From positions 272,158 to 336,157 of the forward strand of contig NZ_SGWZ01000004.1 of assembly GCF_004216755.1 (NCBI RefSeq): a stretch of 64,000 nt of DNA. The letters run 5' to 3'. The DNA comes from Kerstersia gyiorum (GTDB taxonomy: Bacteria > Pseudomonadota > Gammaproteobacteria > Burkholderiales > Burkholderiaceae_B). Numbering within the stretch: position 1 is the stretch's first letter; every line of letters starts with the position of its first letter. Shown piece after piece: positions 1-8,612 of the stretch. The notes beneath the pieces are model-generated. The model saw only the letters and a list, made by a program, of their open reading frames with translations. It did no database searches and had not been told where the DNA came from. A program made the translations under genes and the position numbers.

Positions 1-4
1 CAGG

Positions 5-32
5 GGCCGTTCACACATACGGCCTGTTTTTT
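5..32 (+). terminator. Rho-independent terminator of a gene left of the window
   Basis: GGCCG (5-9) pairs with CGGCC (20-24) across a 10-nt loop and is followed by six T. It reads rightward, so it should end a gene lying before base 1. That gene converges with the XRE regulator, whose stop codon begins at 31 beside the T tract. Confidence 0.6.
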
Positions 33-918
33 ATTCGCAGCCAGCTTGCGCTGAAGACAAGGCTGATGGCATGCGGGGTGCCGGCTTGGATAGCGTCCCT
101 GATGGCAGACCTGATGCCGGGACCGAAGCCGCCATCTCCCGTTGGCGGGCGTAGACGACCAGCCTCAGATGCCGGTCGGCGTCGATGGTCAGCATGGTGT
201 GTTCATAGGCCTCGGCCTTGCCATCCAGCATCAAGGTACGCACACCATCGCAAGGCGCATGCACATCGTGCTGTTGCCACCAGGTCTTGAAATCCGGCGA
301 TATTCTTTCCAGTTCGTCCACCAGGCCGGTGGTATCGGCATCCCGGGTGGCGCGGACATAGTCGCGGCGGAAACTTGACAGCATCAATGGCGCCTGCGTT
401 GTCCAATCGACGAGGCGGGCCTGCAGCAGCGGGTCAGCAAACAGCAGCCACAGCAGATTGCGCCGCTCGGGCGTATGGCGGCCGAAACCGAATAGCACAT
501 CGGCCGGCGCATTGAAACCCAAGACATCCCAACGAAGATTCAGTACGAAAGCCGGATGGGGCAGGTCGTGCATCAGGCGTCCTACCAGTGGCGGCAGCAC
601 GCACCAGGTTTTTCCGGGTTCCGCGGGCGGCCGTTCATGGGCCAGCAGGAACAGGTGGCGGCGTTCGGCTGCGTCCAGTTTCAGTACCCGGGCCAGGTTG
701 TCCAGGAAATTGGCAGACACACCGATGTCGCGGCCTTGTTCCAGCCAGGTATACCAGGTGAGCCCGACCCCGGCCAGCGCTGCGACTTCTTCGCGCCTGA
801 GCCCGGGCGTACGGCGGCGCGCCCCACTGGGCAGGCCGACATCGGCGGGTGTCAGACGTTCGCGGTGGGCGCGCAGGAAGGCAGCCAGGTCGGTACGGGT
901 TCGTTCCAGGGTTCGCAT
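31..918 (-). CDS. XRE-family regulator with MmyB-like ligand domain
   Basis: About 295 residues. An N-terminal Cro/CI helix-turn-helix (about residues 10-75, with RREEVAALAGVGLTWYTWLE) is followed by a C-terminal MmyB-like ligand-sensing domain with the typical NLLWLLF region. This is the common layout of cytoplasmic XRE regulators that sit beside an efflux pump or oxidoreductase and repress it. The frame is also open to a GTG at 951, but the ATG at 918 starts right at the conserved helix, so I prefer it. The gene is divergent from the MFS pump at 1059, with about 140 bases between, and probably controls it. The ligand is unknown. The C-terminal 30 residues are low complexity. Confidence 0.85.
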   Translation of the reverse strand: MRTLERTRTDLAAFLRAHRERLTPADVGLPSGARRRTPGLRREEVAALAGVGLTWYTWLEQGRDIGVSANFLDNLARVLKLDAAERRHLFLLAHERPPAEPGKTWCVLPPLVGRLMHDLPHPAFVLNLRWDVLGFNAPADVLFGFGRHTPERRNLLWLLFADPLLQARLVDWTTQAPLMLSSFRRDYVRATRDADTTGLVDELERISPDFKTWWQQHDVHAPCDGVRTLMLDGKAEAYEHTMLTIDADRHLRLVVYARQREMAASVPASGLPSGTLSKPAPRMPSALSSAQAGCE

Positions 919-950
919 TCGTGGTTCCGGTGAATGGCGGGAAGGCTGCA

Positions 951-989
951 CTGACAGTCAGCAGGCTGACCATCACTATAGGTAATAGT
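951..989. promoter_or_regulatory. Divergent promoter region with two small inverted repeats
   Basis: Between the XRE gene and the pump there are two palindromic patches: CTGAC-A-GTCAG at 951-961 and ACTAT-N5-ATAGT at 975-989. The following sequence is AT-rich (TAGTATAAATGG) and could hold a -10 box for the pump. Either repeat could be the XRE operator. This is inference from position only. Confidence 0.35.
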
Positions 990-1058
990 ATAAATGGTTA
1001 AATTGTAATGGCTTAAAAAGCATCCGAGAATGGCGTTTCATATTACTGGATACGCAAG

Positions 1059-2513
1059 ATGAACTCGGATACCTCTTGGCCTGCTTCACCGGCACGTGCC
1101 GCCGATGGTCCTCCCTGGCTGGGGTTGGCCGTGCTGTTGCTGGCGGGCTTTGTCACTATTTTCGACCTGTTTGTGGTCAACGTCGCCATTCCCGCCATGC
1201 AGTCCGGGCTAGGGGCAAGCCTGGCTCAGATCGGCTTTGTCGTGGCAGGCTACGAACTGGCATTTGGTGTTCTGCTGATCACTGGCGGGCGCCTGGGGGA
1301 CCTGTTTGGGCGCCGTCGTCTTTTCATGGCGGGCATGGTGAGCTTCACCCTGGCTTCAGCCCTGTGCGGCCTGGCGCCGGACGCTGCATTCCTGATCGGT
1401 GCACGGGTGCTGCAGGGGCTGGCAGCCGCACTGCTGTTTCCTCAGGTTTATGCCTCTATCCGAGTCAACTTCGAGGGCGATGACAGCCGCCGCGCCTTTG
1501 GCCTGTTGGGCATGACCCTGGGTCTGGCAGCCATTGCAGGGCAGGTGTTGGGCGGATGGCTGGTGCATGCCGATCTGTTCGGTTTGGGTTGGCGCAATAT
1601 TTTTCTCATCAATATCCCCATCGGTGTCTTTGCCATTGCAACAGCCCGCTTCATTCCCGAGTCCCGCGCTGCGCAACGCCCCTCGCTGGACTGGGGCGGG
1701 GTCGTACTGGTGAGCGCAGGGCTGACATTGCTGCTGGTGCCGCTTATCGAAGGGCCGGCGCAGCACTGGCCGGCCTGGAGCCTGCTTTCGTTCGCGCTTG
1801 CCGTGGCATTGCTGCTGTTGTTCCATCGGCAACAGGAATGGCGCCGGGAGGCGGGCGGGTTGCCATTGGTGGACATGCGGCTGCTGGGGCAGCGCCGCTT
1901 TGCGCTGGGCGCATTACTGGTGTTGCTGATCTATTCCACGGCCAGTTCATTTTTCCTGTGTTTTGCGTTACTGGTGCAAAACGGGCTGGGCCTGGACCCT
2001 TTCGTGGCGGGCAGCATCTTCGCGCCTTGCAGCGTGGGCTTCGTGCTGGCATCGCTGGCTGCCCCAAGGCTGGTCGCTCGCTGGGGAACGCCAGCCATAG
2101 CTGCCGGGGCGCTGGTGTATGCCATGGCCATCGGTGTGCTGGTGTTGCAGGTGGGCCAGGCTGGTGCCGCCCTGGCGCCGGCCTGGCTGATCCCGGTGCT
2201 GGTGGTGCTGGGCGCGGGGCAGGGGCTCATCATGACGCCCTTGTTGAACCTGGTGCTGGGGTTTGTCGACGCAGCCCAGGCCGGCATGGCGGCAGGAGTG
2301 ATCTCAACCGTCCAGCAGGTGGGTGCGGCGCTGGGAGTGGCGGTGGTAGGCATGTTGTTTGGCGCCGCGCTGGCCGCTGATCATACCGTGGGCGGAGCAG
2401 CCGGCCAGTATGCGACGGCCTTCGTTGCCGGCATGCGCTACAACCTGGTGGCGGCCGTGCTGGTTTGCGTACTGTTGCTGATGCTCGCGAAAATCCGGCA
2501 GCCCCGGGACTGA
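1059..2513 (+). CDS. DHA2-family MFS drug efflux transporter
   Basis: A 484-residue inner-membrane protein with about 14 hydrophobic segments, the size and pattern of the EmrB/QacA (DHA2) branch of proton-driven drug exporters. Motif A is visible as GGRLGDLFGRRR near residue 80, after the first two helices, and the first helix carries FDLFVVNVAIPAMQ, typical of this branch. It stands alone (no EmrA-type membrane fusion gene) and is divergent from an XRE regulator that probably represses it until substrate binds. Substrate cannot be told from sequence. The ATG at 1059 gives a short polar N-terminus before helix 1. Confidence 0.9.
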   Translation: MNSDTSWPASPARAADGPPWLGLAVLLLAGFVTIFDLFVVNVAIPAMQSGLGASLAQIGFVVAGYELAFGVLLITGGRLGDLFGRRRLFMAGMVSFTLASALCGLAPDAAFLIGARVLQGLAAALLFPQVYASIRVNFEGDDSRRAFGLLGMTLGLAAIAGQVLGGWLVHADLFGLGWRNIFLINIPIGVFAIATARFIPESRAAQRPSLDWGGVVLVSAGLTLLLVPLIEGPAQHWPAWSLLSFALAVALLLLFHRQQEWRREAGGLPLVDMRLLGQRRFALGALLVLLIYSTASSFFLCFALLVQNGLGLDPFVAGSIFAPCSVGFVLASLAAPRLVARWGTPAIAAGALVYAMAIGVLVLQVGQAGAALAPAWLIPVLVVLGAGQGLIMTPLLNLVLGFVDAAQAGMAAGVISTVQQVGAALGVAVVGMLFGAALAADHTVGGAAGQYATAFVAGMRYNLVAAVLVCVLLLMLAKIRQPRD

Positions 2514-2557
2514 AGGCTGCCGGATAGGGGCAGATCATGCACTTTAGATCCGGCGCT

Positions 2558-2860
2558 TCAGATCGGCGCGCGATCCAGCAAGGACAAGCCGGGATTGACG
2601 GCGAATATCTTTGCATTCACCTGCGCGATACCGAAGGAACGCAGCCGGGCCGCATGCATGTCCAGGTAGGCCTGGGCGCTATTCTGGTCCTCGAATAGAT
2701 AGATGCCGCCCGCTTCGCCGGTGTCCGGGTTTTCCGTCCAGATTTTCCAGATCAGGCCGGGTTCGGTGGCGATGGAGGCAGCCAGATCGGTCATGGCGGC
2801 AGTCATGGCTGCTCCCCAGGGGCCGGGATAAGGAAAGTCGACTTGCAGGAGATAAGGCAT
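2558..2860 (-). CDS. YdhR-like putative monooxygenase (ABM-fold)
   Basis: A 100-residue protein resembling the YdhR family, small dimeric alpha/beta-barrel proteins sometimes called mono-oxygenases. The family pattern is visible: an N-terminal strand LLQVDFPYPG, the motif GLIWKIWTENPDTGEAGGIY, and the DQNSAQAYLDMH helix. No biochemical role is firmly established for the family. It is the last gene of the leftward TRAP/PanE operon, 42 bases after the reductase, which suggests a part in metabolism of the imported compound. Confidence 0.8.
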   Translation of the reverse strand: MPYLLQVDFPYPGPWGAAMTAAMTDLAASIATEPGLIWKIWTENPDTGEAGGIYLFEDQNSAQAYLDMHAARLRSFGIAQVNAKIFAVNPGLSLLDRAPI

Positions 2861-2902
2861 GGAAAGCGAGTCCGTGGTGAATGAGGAAAGCCGGGGCCGG
2901 GT

Positions 2903-3835
2903 CTAGGCGGCCCAGTGGTCGTAGTTTTCCAGGCAGCGTACCAGATGCGCCGCCCATTCCGTCGCTGGTGCCGGAATGTGCAGTGCCTGCCCGGCGCGCA
3001 CGATGGCGCCGTTGATGGCTTCTATTTCAGTAGGGCGCCGGTTGAAGACGTCCGTTGCCATGGAAGGGACGTGGCCCCTGGTTTTCTCGGCGACATGCAG
3101 GACATGCTGCAAGGCAGCCTGCCGGGAAATGCCCAGTCCCTTGGCATTGGCGATATCGGCGGTTTCATAGACGATGCTTTCCAGAATCCGCCGGGTGCCG
3201 GGATGGTCCACCACATGCCCGACGTTCTGGCGGGTGATGGCGCACAGGCTGTTGAGCGAGGCATTGACCAGCAGTTTCATCCAGACGTCCCGTTCCACCT
3301 GGTCGGAAATCACGGTTTGCAGCCCGGCCTGGTTCATCAGCTGGCAAAGTTCCTGCAGGCGCGCATCGGGCTGGTGGGTCAAGGGCCACATCGCCGTGTG
3401 CAGGTTGAGGTCGCAGGTGACGTGGATGTGGCCTGGGCCGACAAGGTCGCTGGTCAGCGTGCTGAACCCCTGGACAATCTGGGCTGGCGCAAGCAATTCG
3501 CGCATCACTTCGATATTGCCCAGACCGTTCTGCAGGCTGATGACCTGGGTGTCCGGCGTGATGGCCCGCTGCAGACCATCGAGCAGGGCAGCTCGAGTGT
3601 GGGGTGATTTGACGAACAGGATGACGGCATCCATTGCGGGTACGGCGGAGGGATCGCTGGTGGCGGTAACCTCGGCGATTTCGTCCTGGCCGGAGAAACT
3701 CATGCGCAGGCCATGTGCACGCATGGCGTCGACGTGGGCCTGGTTGAGGTCGTAAAGGATGGGCTGGCAGGTGCGGGCGAGCAGGCCTCCGAAGAGGCTG
3801 CCCATCGCGCCTGCGCCGATGATGGCGATTTTCAT
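2903..3835 (-). CDS. 2-dehydropantoate 2-reductase family protein
   Basis: 310 residues of the ApbA/PanE ketoacid reductase family. The N-terminal Rossmann fold starts with IAIIGAGAMGSLFGG (GxGxxG for NADPH), and the C-terminal helical domain contains the family lysine and asparagine region (DVWMKLLVNASLNSLCAI). The family reference reaction is NADPH-dependent reduction of ketopantoate for coenzyme A. Its position directly behind a TRAP transporter (10 bases after dctM), rather than with pantothenate genes, suggests a catabolic paralogue acting on another 2-keto or 2-hydroxy acid. I therefore give no symbol. Confidence 0.85.
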   Translation of the reverse strand: MKIAIIGAGAMGSLFGGLLARTCQPILYDLNQAHVDAMRAHGLRMSFSGQDEIAEVTATSDPSAVPAMDAVILFVKSPHTRAALLDGLQRAITPDTQVISLQNGLGNIEVMRELLAPAQIVQGFSTLTSDLVGPGHIHVTCDLNLHTAMWPLTHQPDARLQELCQLMNQAGLQTVISDQVERDVWMKLLVNASLNSLCAITRQNVGHVVDHPGTRRILESIVYETADIANAKGLGISRQAALQHVLHVAEKTRGHVPSMATDVFNRRPTEIEAINGAIVRAGQALHIPAPATEWAAHLVRCLENYDHWAA

Positions 3836-3845
3836 GGTTTAGGCG

Positions 3846-5165
3846 CTAGTTGATGAGGTTGGGCAGCCCGGTGGCGATGCCGGGCAGCAGGAAGACACTG
3901 GCAAGGACGACGATCTCTATCACCAGGAAAGGCACGGCTGCGCGGTAGATCTGCGGTAACCGTATCGACGGCGGCACCACACTTTGCATGACGATCAACA
4001 GCAAGCCGAAAGGCGGCGTCAGCAGGCCGATTTCGAGCGCGATCAACATCATCACGCCCAGCCAGACCGTATCCACGCCGGCGGCCAGGGCCAGCGGCAT
4101 GAAAAAGGGAAGGGTGATCATCATCATGCTGATCTGATCCAGCACGGTGCCGATCACCAGCAGGACCAGCAGCATGCAGATGACCAGTATCGCAGGCGAG
4201 AGGTTCATTTCCTTGATCAGGCCCAGGAAGCCCGTGCTGGCGCCGGAGAAGCTCAGCAGCTGCGCGAAGGTGGTCGAGGCGGCCAGAATGAACAGGATCA
4301 CCACCGAAACCTTGGTGGTTTCGATCAGGCTCTTCCACAGCGCCTGCAATGAGAAGGCGCGGTAGCAGAAGGTGGCCAGCACCGAGGCCAGCACGCCAAT
4401 GGCGGCGGATTCCGTTGGCGAGGCCCAGCCGGCCAGCATGGAACCCACCACGGCGATGAAAATACCCAGCAAAGGCAGCACGTTCTTGACGAAGGGCAGC
4501 CATTTCTGCATGCCGGACAGACTGGTGCCGTCCTTATCCGACGGGGGCGCATCCTGCGGGCGCAGGCGGCTGCGGATGATAACGTAGCCGAGAAAGCCGA
4601 TAGCCATCAGCATACCGGGCAGGATGCCGCCAATCAGCAGCCGTTCGATGGAAATTCCGGCCAGGCTGCCCAGCATGACGGCCAGTGCCGACGGTGGAAT
4701 CAGCATGGCGATGCCACCTACTGCCATGATAGGCCCCATGGACATGGTGGGGTGATAGCCGCGCCGCATCATTTCCGGCATCATCACGCCGCCCATCATC
4801 GCGGTATTGGCGATAGAAGAGCCTGACAGGGTGGCGAATGTGGTGCCGCCCAGGATGCTGACGATGGAAAGTTTGCCGGGGACCTTGTCTATGGCTTTTT
4901 CAATGGAATCAATGGCCTTGAAAGCCAGCCCGGTATGAAACAGCACTTCGCCCATGAGGACGAACAGCGGGATGGGCGTGAGGGAAAAACTGACCAGCGA
5001 TGAGGTGGTGTTGCGTACCCATTGGCCCAGGCCGATTTCACCGCCCAGGAAGGTAAAGGCGCCGATCAGGTTGACGGCCAGGAAGGAGAAGACCACCGGT
5101 GCGCCGATAGCCATGAAGAAAAATAGTGTGCCCAGCATAAGGGCCAGTGCGTAATACCAGTCCAT
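3846..5165 (-). CDS. dctM: TRAP transporter large permease (DctM type)
   Basis: About 439 residues, very hydrophobic, with roughly 12 membrane segments of the DctM/SiaM type. Family stretches such as TLSGSSIANTAMMGGVMMPEM and TPPFGLLLIV are visible. It is the ion-coupled channel subunit of a tripartite ATP-independent periplasmic transporter and works with DctQ and DctP. The frame stays open 36 codons upstream into dctQ, but the ATG at 5165 lies two bases after the dctQ stop and begins the first membrane helix, so it is the likely start. Translational coupling with dctQ is probable. Confidence 0.92.
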   Translation of the reverse strand: MDWYYALALMLGTLFFFMAIGAPVVFSFLAVNLIGAFTFLGGEIGLGQWVRNTTSSLVSFSLTPIPLFVLMGEVLFHTGLAFKAIDSIEKAIDKVPGKLSIVSILGGTTFATLSGSSIANTAMMGGVMMPEMMRRGYHPTMSMGPIMAVGGIAMLIPPSALAVMLGSLAGISIERLLIGGILPGMLMAIGFLGYVIIRSRLRPQDAPPSDKDGTSLSGMQKWLPFVKNVLPLLGIFIAVVGSMLAGWASPTESAAIGVLASVLATFCYRAFSLQALWKSLIETTKVSVVILFILAASTTFAQLLSFSGASTGFLGLIKEMNLSPAILVICMLLVLLVIGTVLDQISMMMITLPFFMPLALAAGVDTVWLGVMMLIALEIGLLTPPFGLLLIVMQSVVPPSIRLPQIYRAAVPFLVIEIVVLASVFLLPGIATGLPNLIN

Positions 5166-5167
5166 GA

Positions 5168-5701
5168 TCAGTTTCCTTGATGGCGCAGTGCTTGCAGGGA
5201 CAGGTAAAGGCGGCGCAGGAATTCGATGCAGAGCAGTGTGGCGCCGAACAGCAGCGGCAGGTTCAGCCACCACTCGGGAAAGATGATTTCCTTGAAGACC
5301 AGGTTGCCCTGGGCGGCGGCATCCAGCGCCACCAGCAGCGATTGCCAGGCCAGCACCGCGCAGACGACCGCGCCGATGAAATTACACAGCACTTCGCAAA
5401 GCTGGGCCGTCAGGCGCGGCATCTTGGAGACCAGGACGTCGATGCGGATGTGGCCGCCCTGGTACAGCAGCCAGGGGGCCGCCACGAAGGTAGCGATCAT
5501 CAGCATGTATTCCGAGATTTCCACGCTGGAAGGCAGCCAGTTCAGGCCGAGGTTGCGCAGGATGACGTCGCAGCCGATGAGCAGGGCCATCAGGCCGAAG
5601 GTCAGTGCGCCGACCGCGCCGCAGGCGGACATGAGCAGCAGGTAGGCATGGGCCAGTGGCGAGCGCGGCGGCTCCTGGCGGTCTATGGCAGGGGTGTGCA
5701 T
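5168..5701 (-). CDS. dctQ: TRAP transporter small permease (DctQ type)
   Basis: About 177 residues with four predicted membrane helices and the DctQ hallmark region (CDVILRNLGLNWLPSSVEISEY followed by GGHIRIDVLV). It forms the small integral-membrane partner of DctM. The open frame continues to 5746, but the ATG at 5701 leaves a normal cytoplasmic leader before helix 1. It lies between dctP and dctM in the same leftward operon. The 184-base gap before it, behind dctP, holds no gene. Confidence 0.88.
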   Translation of the reverse strand: MHTPAIDRQEPPRSPLAHAYLLLMSACGAVGALTFGLMALLIGCDVILRNLGLNWLPSSVEISEYMLMIATFVAAPWLLYQGGHIRIDVLVSKMPRLTAQLCEVLCNFIGAVVCAVLAWQSLLVALDAAAQGNLVFKEIIFPEWWLNLPLLFGATLLCIEFLRRLYLSLQALRHQGN

Positions 5702-5885
5702 AAGGAGCCCTCTTTGGGGTAGCAACGGCAGCGCGATGGCCTGCACGGGGAAACAGGTGAACGGGTGAGTGGGGGGGCAGGCGCGCCAGCCGTGCCAGTA
5801 CCCCTGAAGACGGCGCGTGCCGGAGAGGCGTACTGGTGTGTTTTATTGGTGCGGCCCGCTGGGGCCGCGTGCTGGGGTTGCGTGT

Positions 5886-6872
5886 TCAGGGCTGGCTGTC
5901 GCCGTGCCCGAACAAGCGTTCGATTTCCACCGCGTGGCGTGAGCCTGTCTTGGCAATACCGTCCCAGCCAGCCTTGTAGGCCACCGCACGCATGGCCTGT
6001 GCTTCCGCTTCCGGCAGGGTGATGGTCTGCACGCCGGCCTGGGCCTGGCGTTCTTTTTCCTGGATCGCCAGGGTCAGGTCTTCCTTATTCAGGGACTCAA
6101 CCCATTCCACCTTTTCCTTCAGGAAGTTCTTTTGCGCGTCATCGAGCTTGTCCCAGCTTTTCTGGTTCATGAACAGGCTGACTTCGACGTTATAGAAACC
6201 AGGTTCGATGCGGTATTTGGTCTTTTCCTGCCAGCCCAGGTCCAGCACGCCCACCGAAGGCCAGCCATAGCCGTCCACCACGCCGCGCTCCAGCGCGGTA
6301 TAGACCTCGCCGGGTGGAATCTGCAGCGCCGATGCGTTGACGGCACGGAAGAACGCCAGATAGGTCGGCACGCTGCGCAGTTTCAGGCCCTTGAGATCCT
6401 GGACGCTATTGACGGGCTTGTTGCTGTAGATGTGGTACTGCAAACCGTCGGTCAGGCGTGCCAGCCACAGCATGTTGGCCTTTTCGCGGTGGATCTGGTC
6501 CATCAGCGCATGGCCGCCGTTGGCCCGCAATTCCTGGATGGTTTTGTCCGTCAGCGTCATGGCCAGGGCTTCGGGCACCATGTTGGCGTGGAACACGGCA
6601 GAACTATTGGCCAGATCGACCACCCCGGCGCGCACGGCGTTGCCGACCTCGAAGGTCGGGATGGCTTCCGGCCCGCCGATCATCTGGATCTGCAGGATGC
6701 CTTTGCCGTCTTCATTGACCTTGTCGACGAATACCTTGAAGCGGTCGGTGAAGAAGGTGTCGGTATTGAAGGCACTGACGGCCTTCAGGGTGGTTTCGGC
6801 AGCCTGGACAGCCAGGGAGTGACAGGCCAGCAGGGTGGCGGCCAGCGTGAGGGCGACGTGTTTTTTGCTCAT
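5886..6872 (-). CDS. dctP: TRAP transporter solute-binding protein (DctP type)
   Basis: About 328 residues. It begins with a Sec signal peptide (MSKKHVALTLAATLLACHSL, cleavage probably after VQAAE), so the ATG at 6872 is chosen over an upstream one at 6929. The mature part has the DctP fold pattern, including the conserved arginine region LKGLKLRSVPTYLAFF that in the family contacts the substrate carboxylate, then ALERGVVDGYGWPSVG. It captures a probably carboxylated substrate in the periplasm for DctQM. It is the first gene of the operon and divergent from the outer-membrane channel gene at 7336. Confidence 0.9.
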   Translation of the reverse strand: MSKKHVALTLAATLLACHSLAVQAAETTLKAVSAFNTDTFFTDRFKVFVDKVNEDGKGILQIQMIGGPEAIPTFEVGNAVRAGVVDLANSSAVFHANMVPEALAMTLTDKTIQELRANGGHALMDQIHREKANMLWLARLTDGLQYHIYSNKPVNSVQDLKGLKLRSVPTYLAFFRAVNASALQIPPGEVYTALERGVVDGYGWPSVGVLDLGWQEKTKYRIEPGFYNVEVSLFMNQKSWDKLDDAQKNFLKEKVEWVESLNKEDLTLAIQEKERQAQAGVQTITLPEAEAQAMRAVAYKAGWDGIAKTGSRHAVEIERLFGHGDSQP

Positions 6873-7110
6873 GATGCGAGATTCCGTGAAAACCGCTGGG
6901 GAAGAACTGCGTCGTGCATGCCAGGACACCGGCTAGCCGGGGTGCTTCACGCCCGTGATGGATTTAATTCCATATTGAATATTTTATTTATCAACATATC
7001 TATCTGGGCATGATGGGAAACCATTAGGCGTATGCCCTGATGGCGCAGGCGAACCGCGCCTGCGCCTGCCGGCGCAACGCCCGGGGTTTTCCCTTGAAAC
7101 GTGATTTCCT

Positions 7111-7172
7111 TGCGCGAAATGGATGATGCCTGCGCGAAATGGATAGCTGCCGCCAGGGCGCTTTTCTAGCAT
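7111..7172 (+). promoter_or_regulatory. XylS-like direct-repeat operator and promoter
   Basis: TGCGCGAAATGGAT occurs twice, at 7111-7124 and 7131-7144, a 20-base period. Each copy fits the half-site pattern TGCA/G-N6-GGATA/G known for XylS-type AraC regulators. TTCTAGCAT follows at 7164-7172, where a -10 box (TAGCAT) would lie about 17 bases after a -35 overlapping the second repeat. The same arrangement with identical spacing recurs at 8457-8518. It should drive the channel gene at 7336 with a leader of about 150 bases. Confidence 0.7.
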
Positions 7173-7335
7173 TGCCGCCATCGGCCTGAACAAAAAAACA
7201 GGCGCAGCCGCCGTGCCCCTACCGGCAGGCGGCCCAGGCCGGAGCCCGTCACCAGGCATGGGGCTGGCGCGCGACACAGGCCGTACCGACCCGCAGCAGG
7301 CGGGCGGCCAAAGACAACAACCGGAGACATACAGC

Positions 7336-8244
7336 ATGCGGAACAAAGGAAAACAGGCAGGGATGCGATTGGCCGTATTGGGCCTGTTCTGTGGCGCCCT
7401 GGCGGGCGGAGCGGCCAACGCCACGGAAGGCGGCGGCTTGCCCGTCTATGCCGATGGACTGGAAAATTTCATGTCGGGCGCCTTGCCGCCCCCCGGCGTG
7501 CACTGGCTGTCCTATGCCGGCGCGCTGCACTATGACAAGGTAAGGGATGCCTCGGGGGACCAGATTCCCATCCCCGGTTTCAAGGTCAATGTCGGCGTGA
7601 TTGCTCCGCGCCTGATCTGGGTGACGGAGCAGAAGGTAATGGGCGGCCAGCTGGCCTTCCACGTCATTGCCCCGTTGCTGACCGTCAAGGCCGAAGCCAT
7701 GGGCGAGAGCCAGCGCAAGAGCGGGTTGGGCGACATCGTATTCGGGCCGGCGCTGGGTTACCACCCCAGCGAGCGCCTGCACTATGTGCTGGGCCTGGAC
7801 GTCTATGCACCGACCGGCCGCTACCGCAAGGAAGATTCGGCCAATCTGGGGCGTAACTACTGGGCCTTCCAGCCGGTCGCGGCGGTGACCTACATGCAGC
7901 CCACGGGCCTGAATATAGACACGAAGTTCATGTTTGATGTGAACATGGAAAACAATGACACCGACACCCGCTCGGGCAATGCCCTGCATGTGGACTATGC
8001 CGTGAGTTGGGGTTGGGGCAACGGCCTGGTGACCGGCGTGGGCGGCTACTGGTATCGCCAGTTAGGCGACGACCACGGCCCCAATGCCGGCCCGGGCAAG
8101 GCTCGCGCCTTCGCCATTGGTCCGAGCCTGCGCTACGCCAACGACAAGGGTTTCATGATCACCGCCAAATGGCAGACTGAAATGGGCGTACGCAGCCGCC
8201 CGGAAGGCAGTGCGTTCATGCTCAAGGCATCGCTGCCATTCTGA
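7336..8244 (+). CDS. SphA/MetA-pathway family outer-membrane channel
   Basis: About 302 residues. A Sec signal peptide (GMRLAVLGLFCGALAGGAANA) precedes a beta-strand-rich protein of the family named after the meta-cleavage phenol pathway protein (Phenol_MetA_deg/SphA), with LNIDTKFMFDVNMENNDTDT and a C-terminus ending in phenylalanine (KASLPF), typical of outer-membrane barrels. Such proteins accompany aromatic degradation genes and are thought to admit hydrophobic substrates. The ATG at 7336 is chosen because the signal peptide begins there; CCGGAGA lies upstream. It is preceded by the XylS-like promoter and followed by a terminator. Confidence 0.8.
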   Translation: MRNKGKQAGMRLAVLGLFCGALAGGAANATEGGGLPVYADGLENFMSGALPPPGVHWLSYAGALHYDKVRDASGDQIPIPGFKVNVGVIAPRLIWVTEQKVMGGQLAFHVIAPLLTVKAEAMGESQRKSGLGDIVFGPALGYHPSERLHYVLGLDVYAPTGRYRKEDSANLGRNYWAFQPVAAVTYMQPTGLNIDTKFMFDVNMENNDTDTRSGNALHVDYAVSWGWGNGLVTGVGGYWYRQLGDDHGPNAGPGKARAFAIGPSLRYANDKGFMITAKWQTEMGVRSRPEGSAFMLKASLPF

Positions 8245-8274
8245 GATCGGTAACACCGCACGGAAGCGTACCGG

Positions 8275-8300
8275 CAGGCCCTTTCTGGGGCCTGTTTTTT
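8275..8300 (+). terminator. Rho-independent terminator of the channel gene
   Basis: CAGGCCC (8275-8281) pairs perfectly with GGGCCTG (8288-8294), with a 6-base loop and a run of six T. It lies 30 bases after the stop codon of the channel gene. Confidence 0.85.
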
Positions 8301-8303
8301 GTC

Positions 8304-8409
8304 GCCGGGCCGCCCCAAGACAAAAATGCCCCCTCGGGGGGCAGCAAGCCGAAGGCGCAGCGTGGGGGCGCTTTTTTTGCCGGGCTGCCCCAAGACAAAA
8401 ATGCCCCCT
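8304..8409 (+). repeat. Dispersed intergenic repeat, copy A plus partial copy A'
   Basis: A 31-base block (8304-8334) beginning GCCGGGCCGCCCCAAGAC recurs at 8379-8409 with one mismatch. Between them runs GGGGGGCAGCAAGCCGAAGG and CGCAGCGTGGGGGC followed by seven T, a GC-rich hairpin that may also terminate transcription. The full unit recurs in inverted orientation at 13151-13211 and, shortened, at 32001-32045. Confidence 0.8.
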
Positions 8410-8456
8410 TGGTCTAGGGGTTTCCCCCTGGAAAGCCGCTTGCAGACTCATTTTTA

Positions 8457-8518
8457 TGCACGAAACGGATGCTGGCTGCACAGGGTGGATAGCAGGCGGC
8501 GCCGCTCGCTTCTAGCAT
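8457..8518 (+). promoter_or_regulatory. XylS-like direct-repeat operator and promoter of the monooxygenase operon
   Basis: Half-sites TGCACGAAACGGATG (8457-8471) and TGCACAGGGTGGATA (8477-8491) lie 20 bases apart. The second fits TGCA-N6-GGNTA exactly. TTCTAGCAT at 8510-8518 gives a possible -10 box. Distance from the first half-site to that box is 53 bases, the same as at the 7111 promoter. It lies about 95 bases before the SDR start codon. The likely activator is the AraC-type protein at 13361-14332. Confidence 0.72.
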
Positions 8519-8612
8519 GGAAACCACAGGCGGAAAAGTGTTGCTGGCGGGGGGCGAACCCCGATGTCCTTGCGGGCAACCGGCAGCAGGCACGACATAA
8601 CAGGAGACAGAC

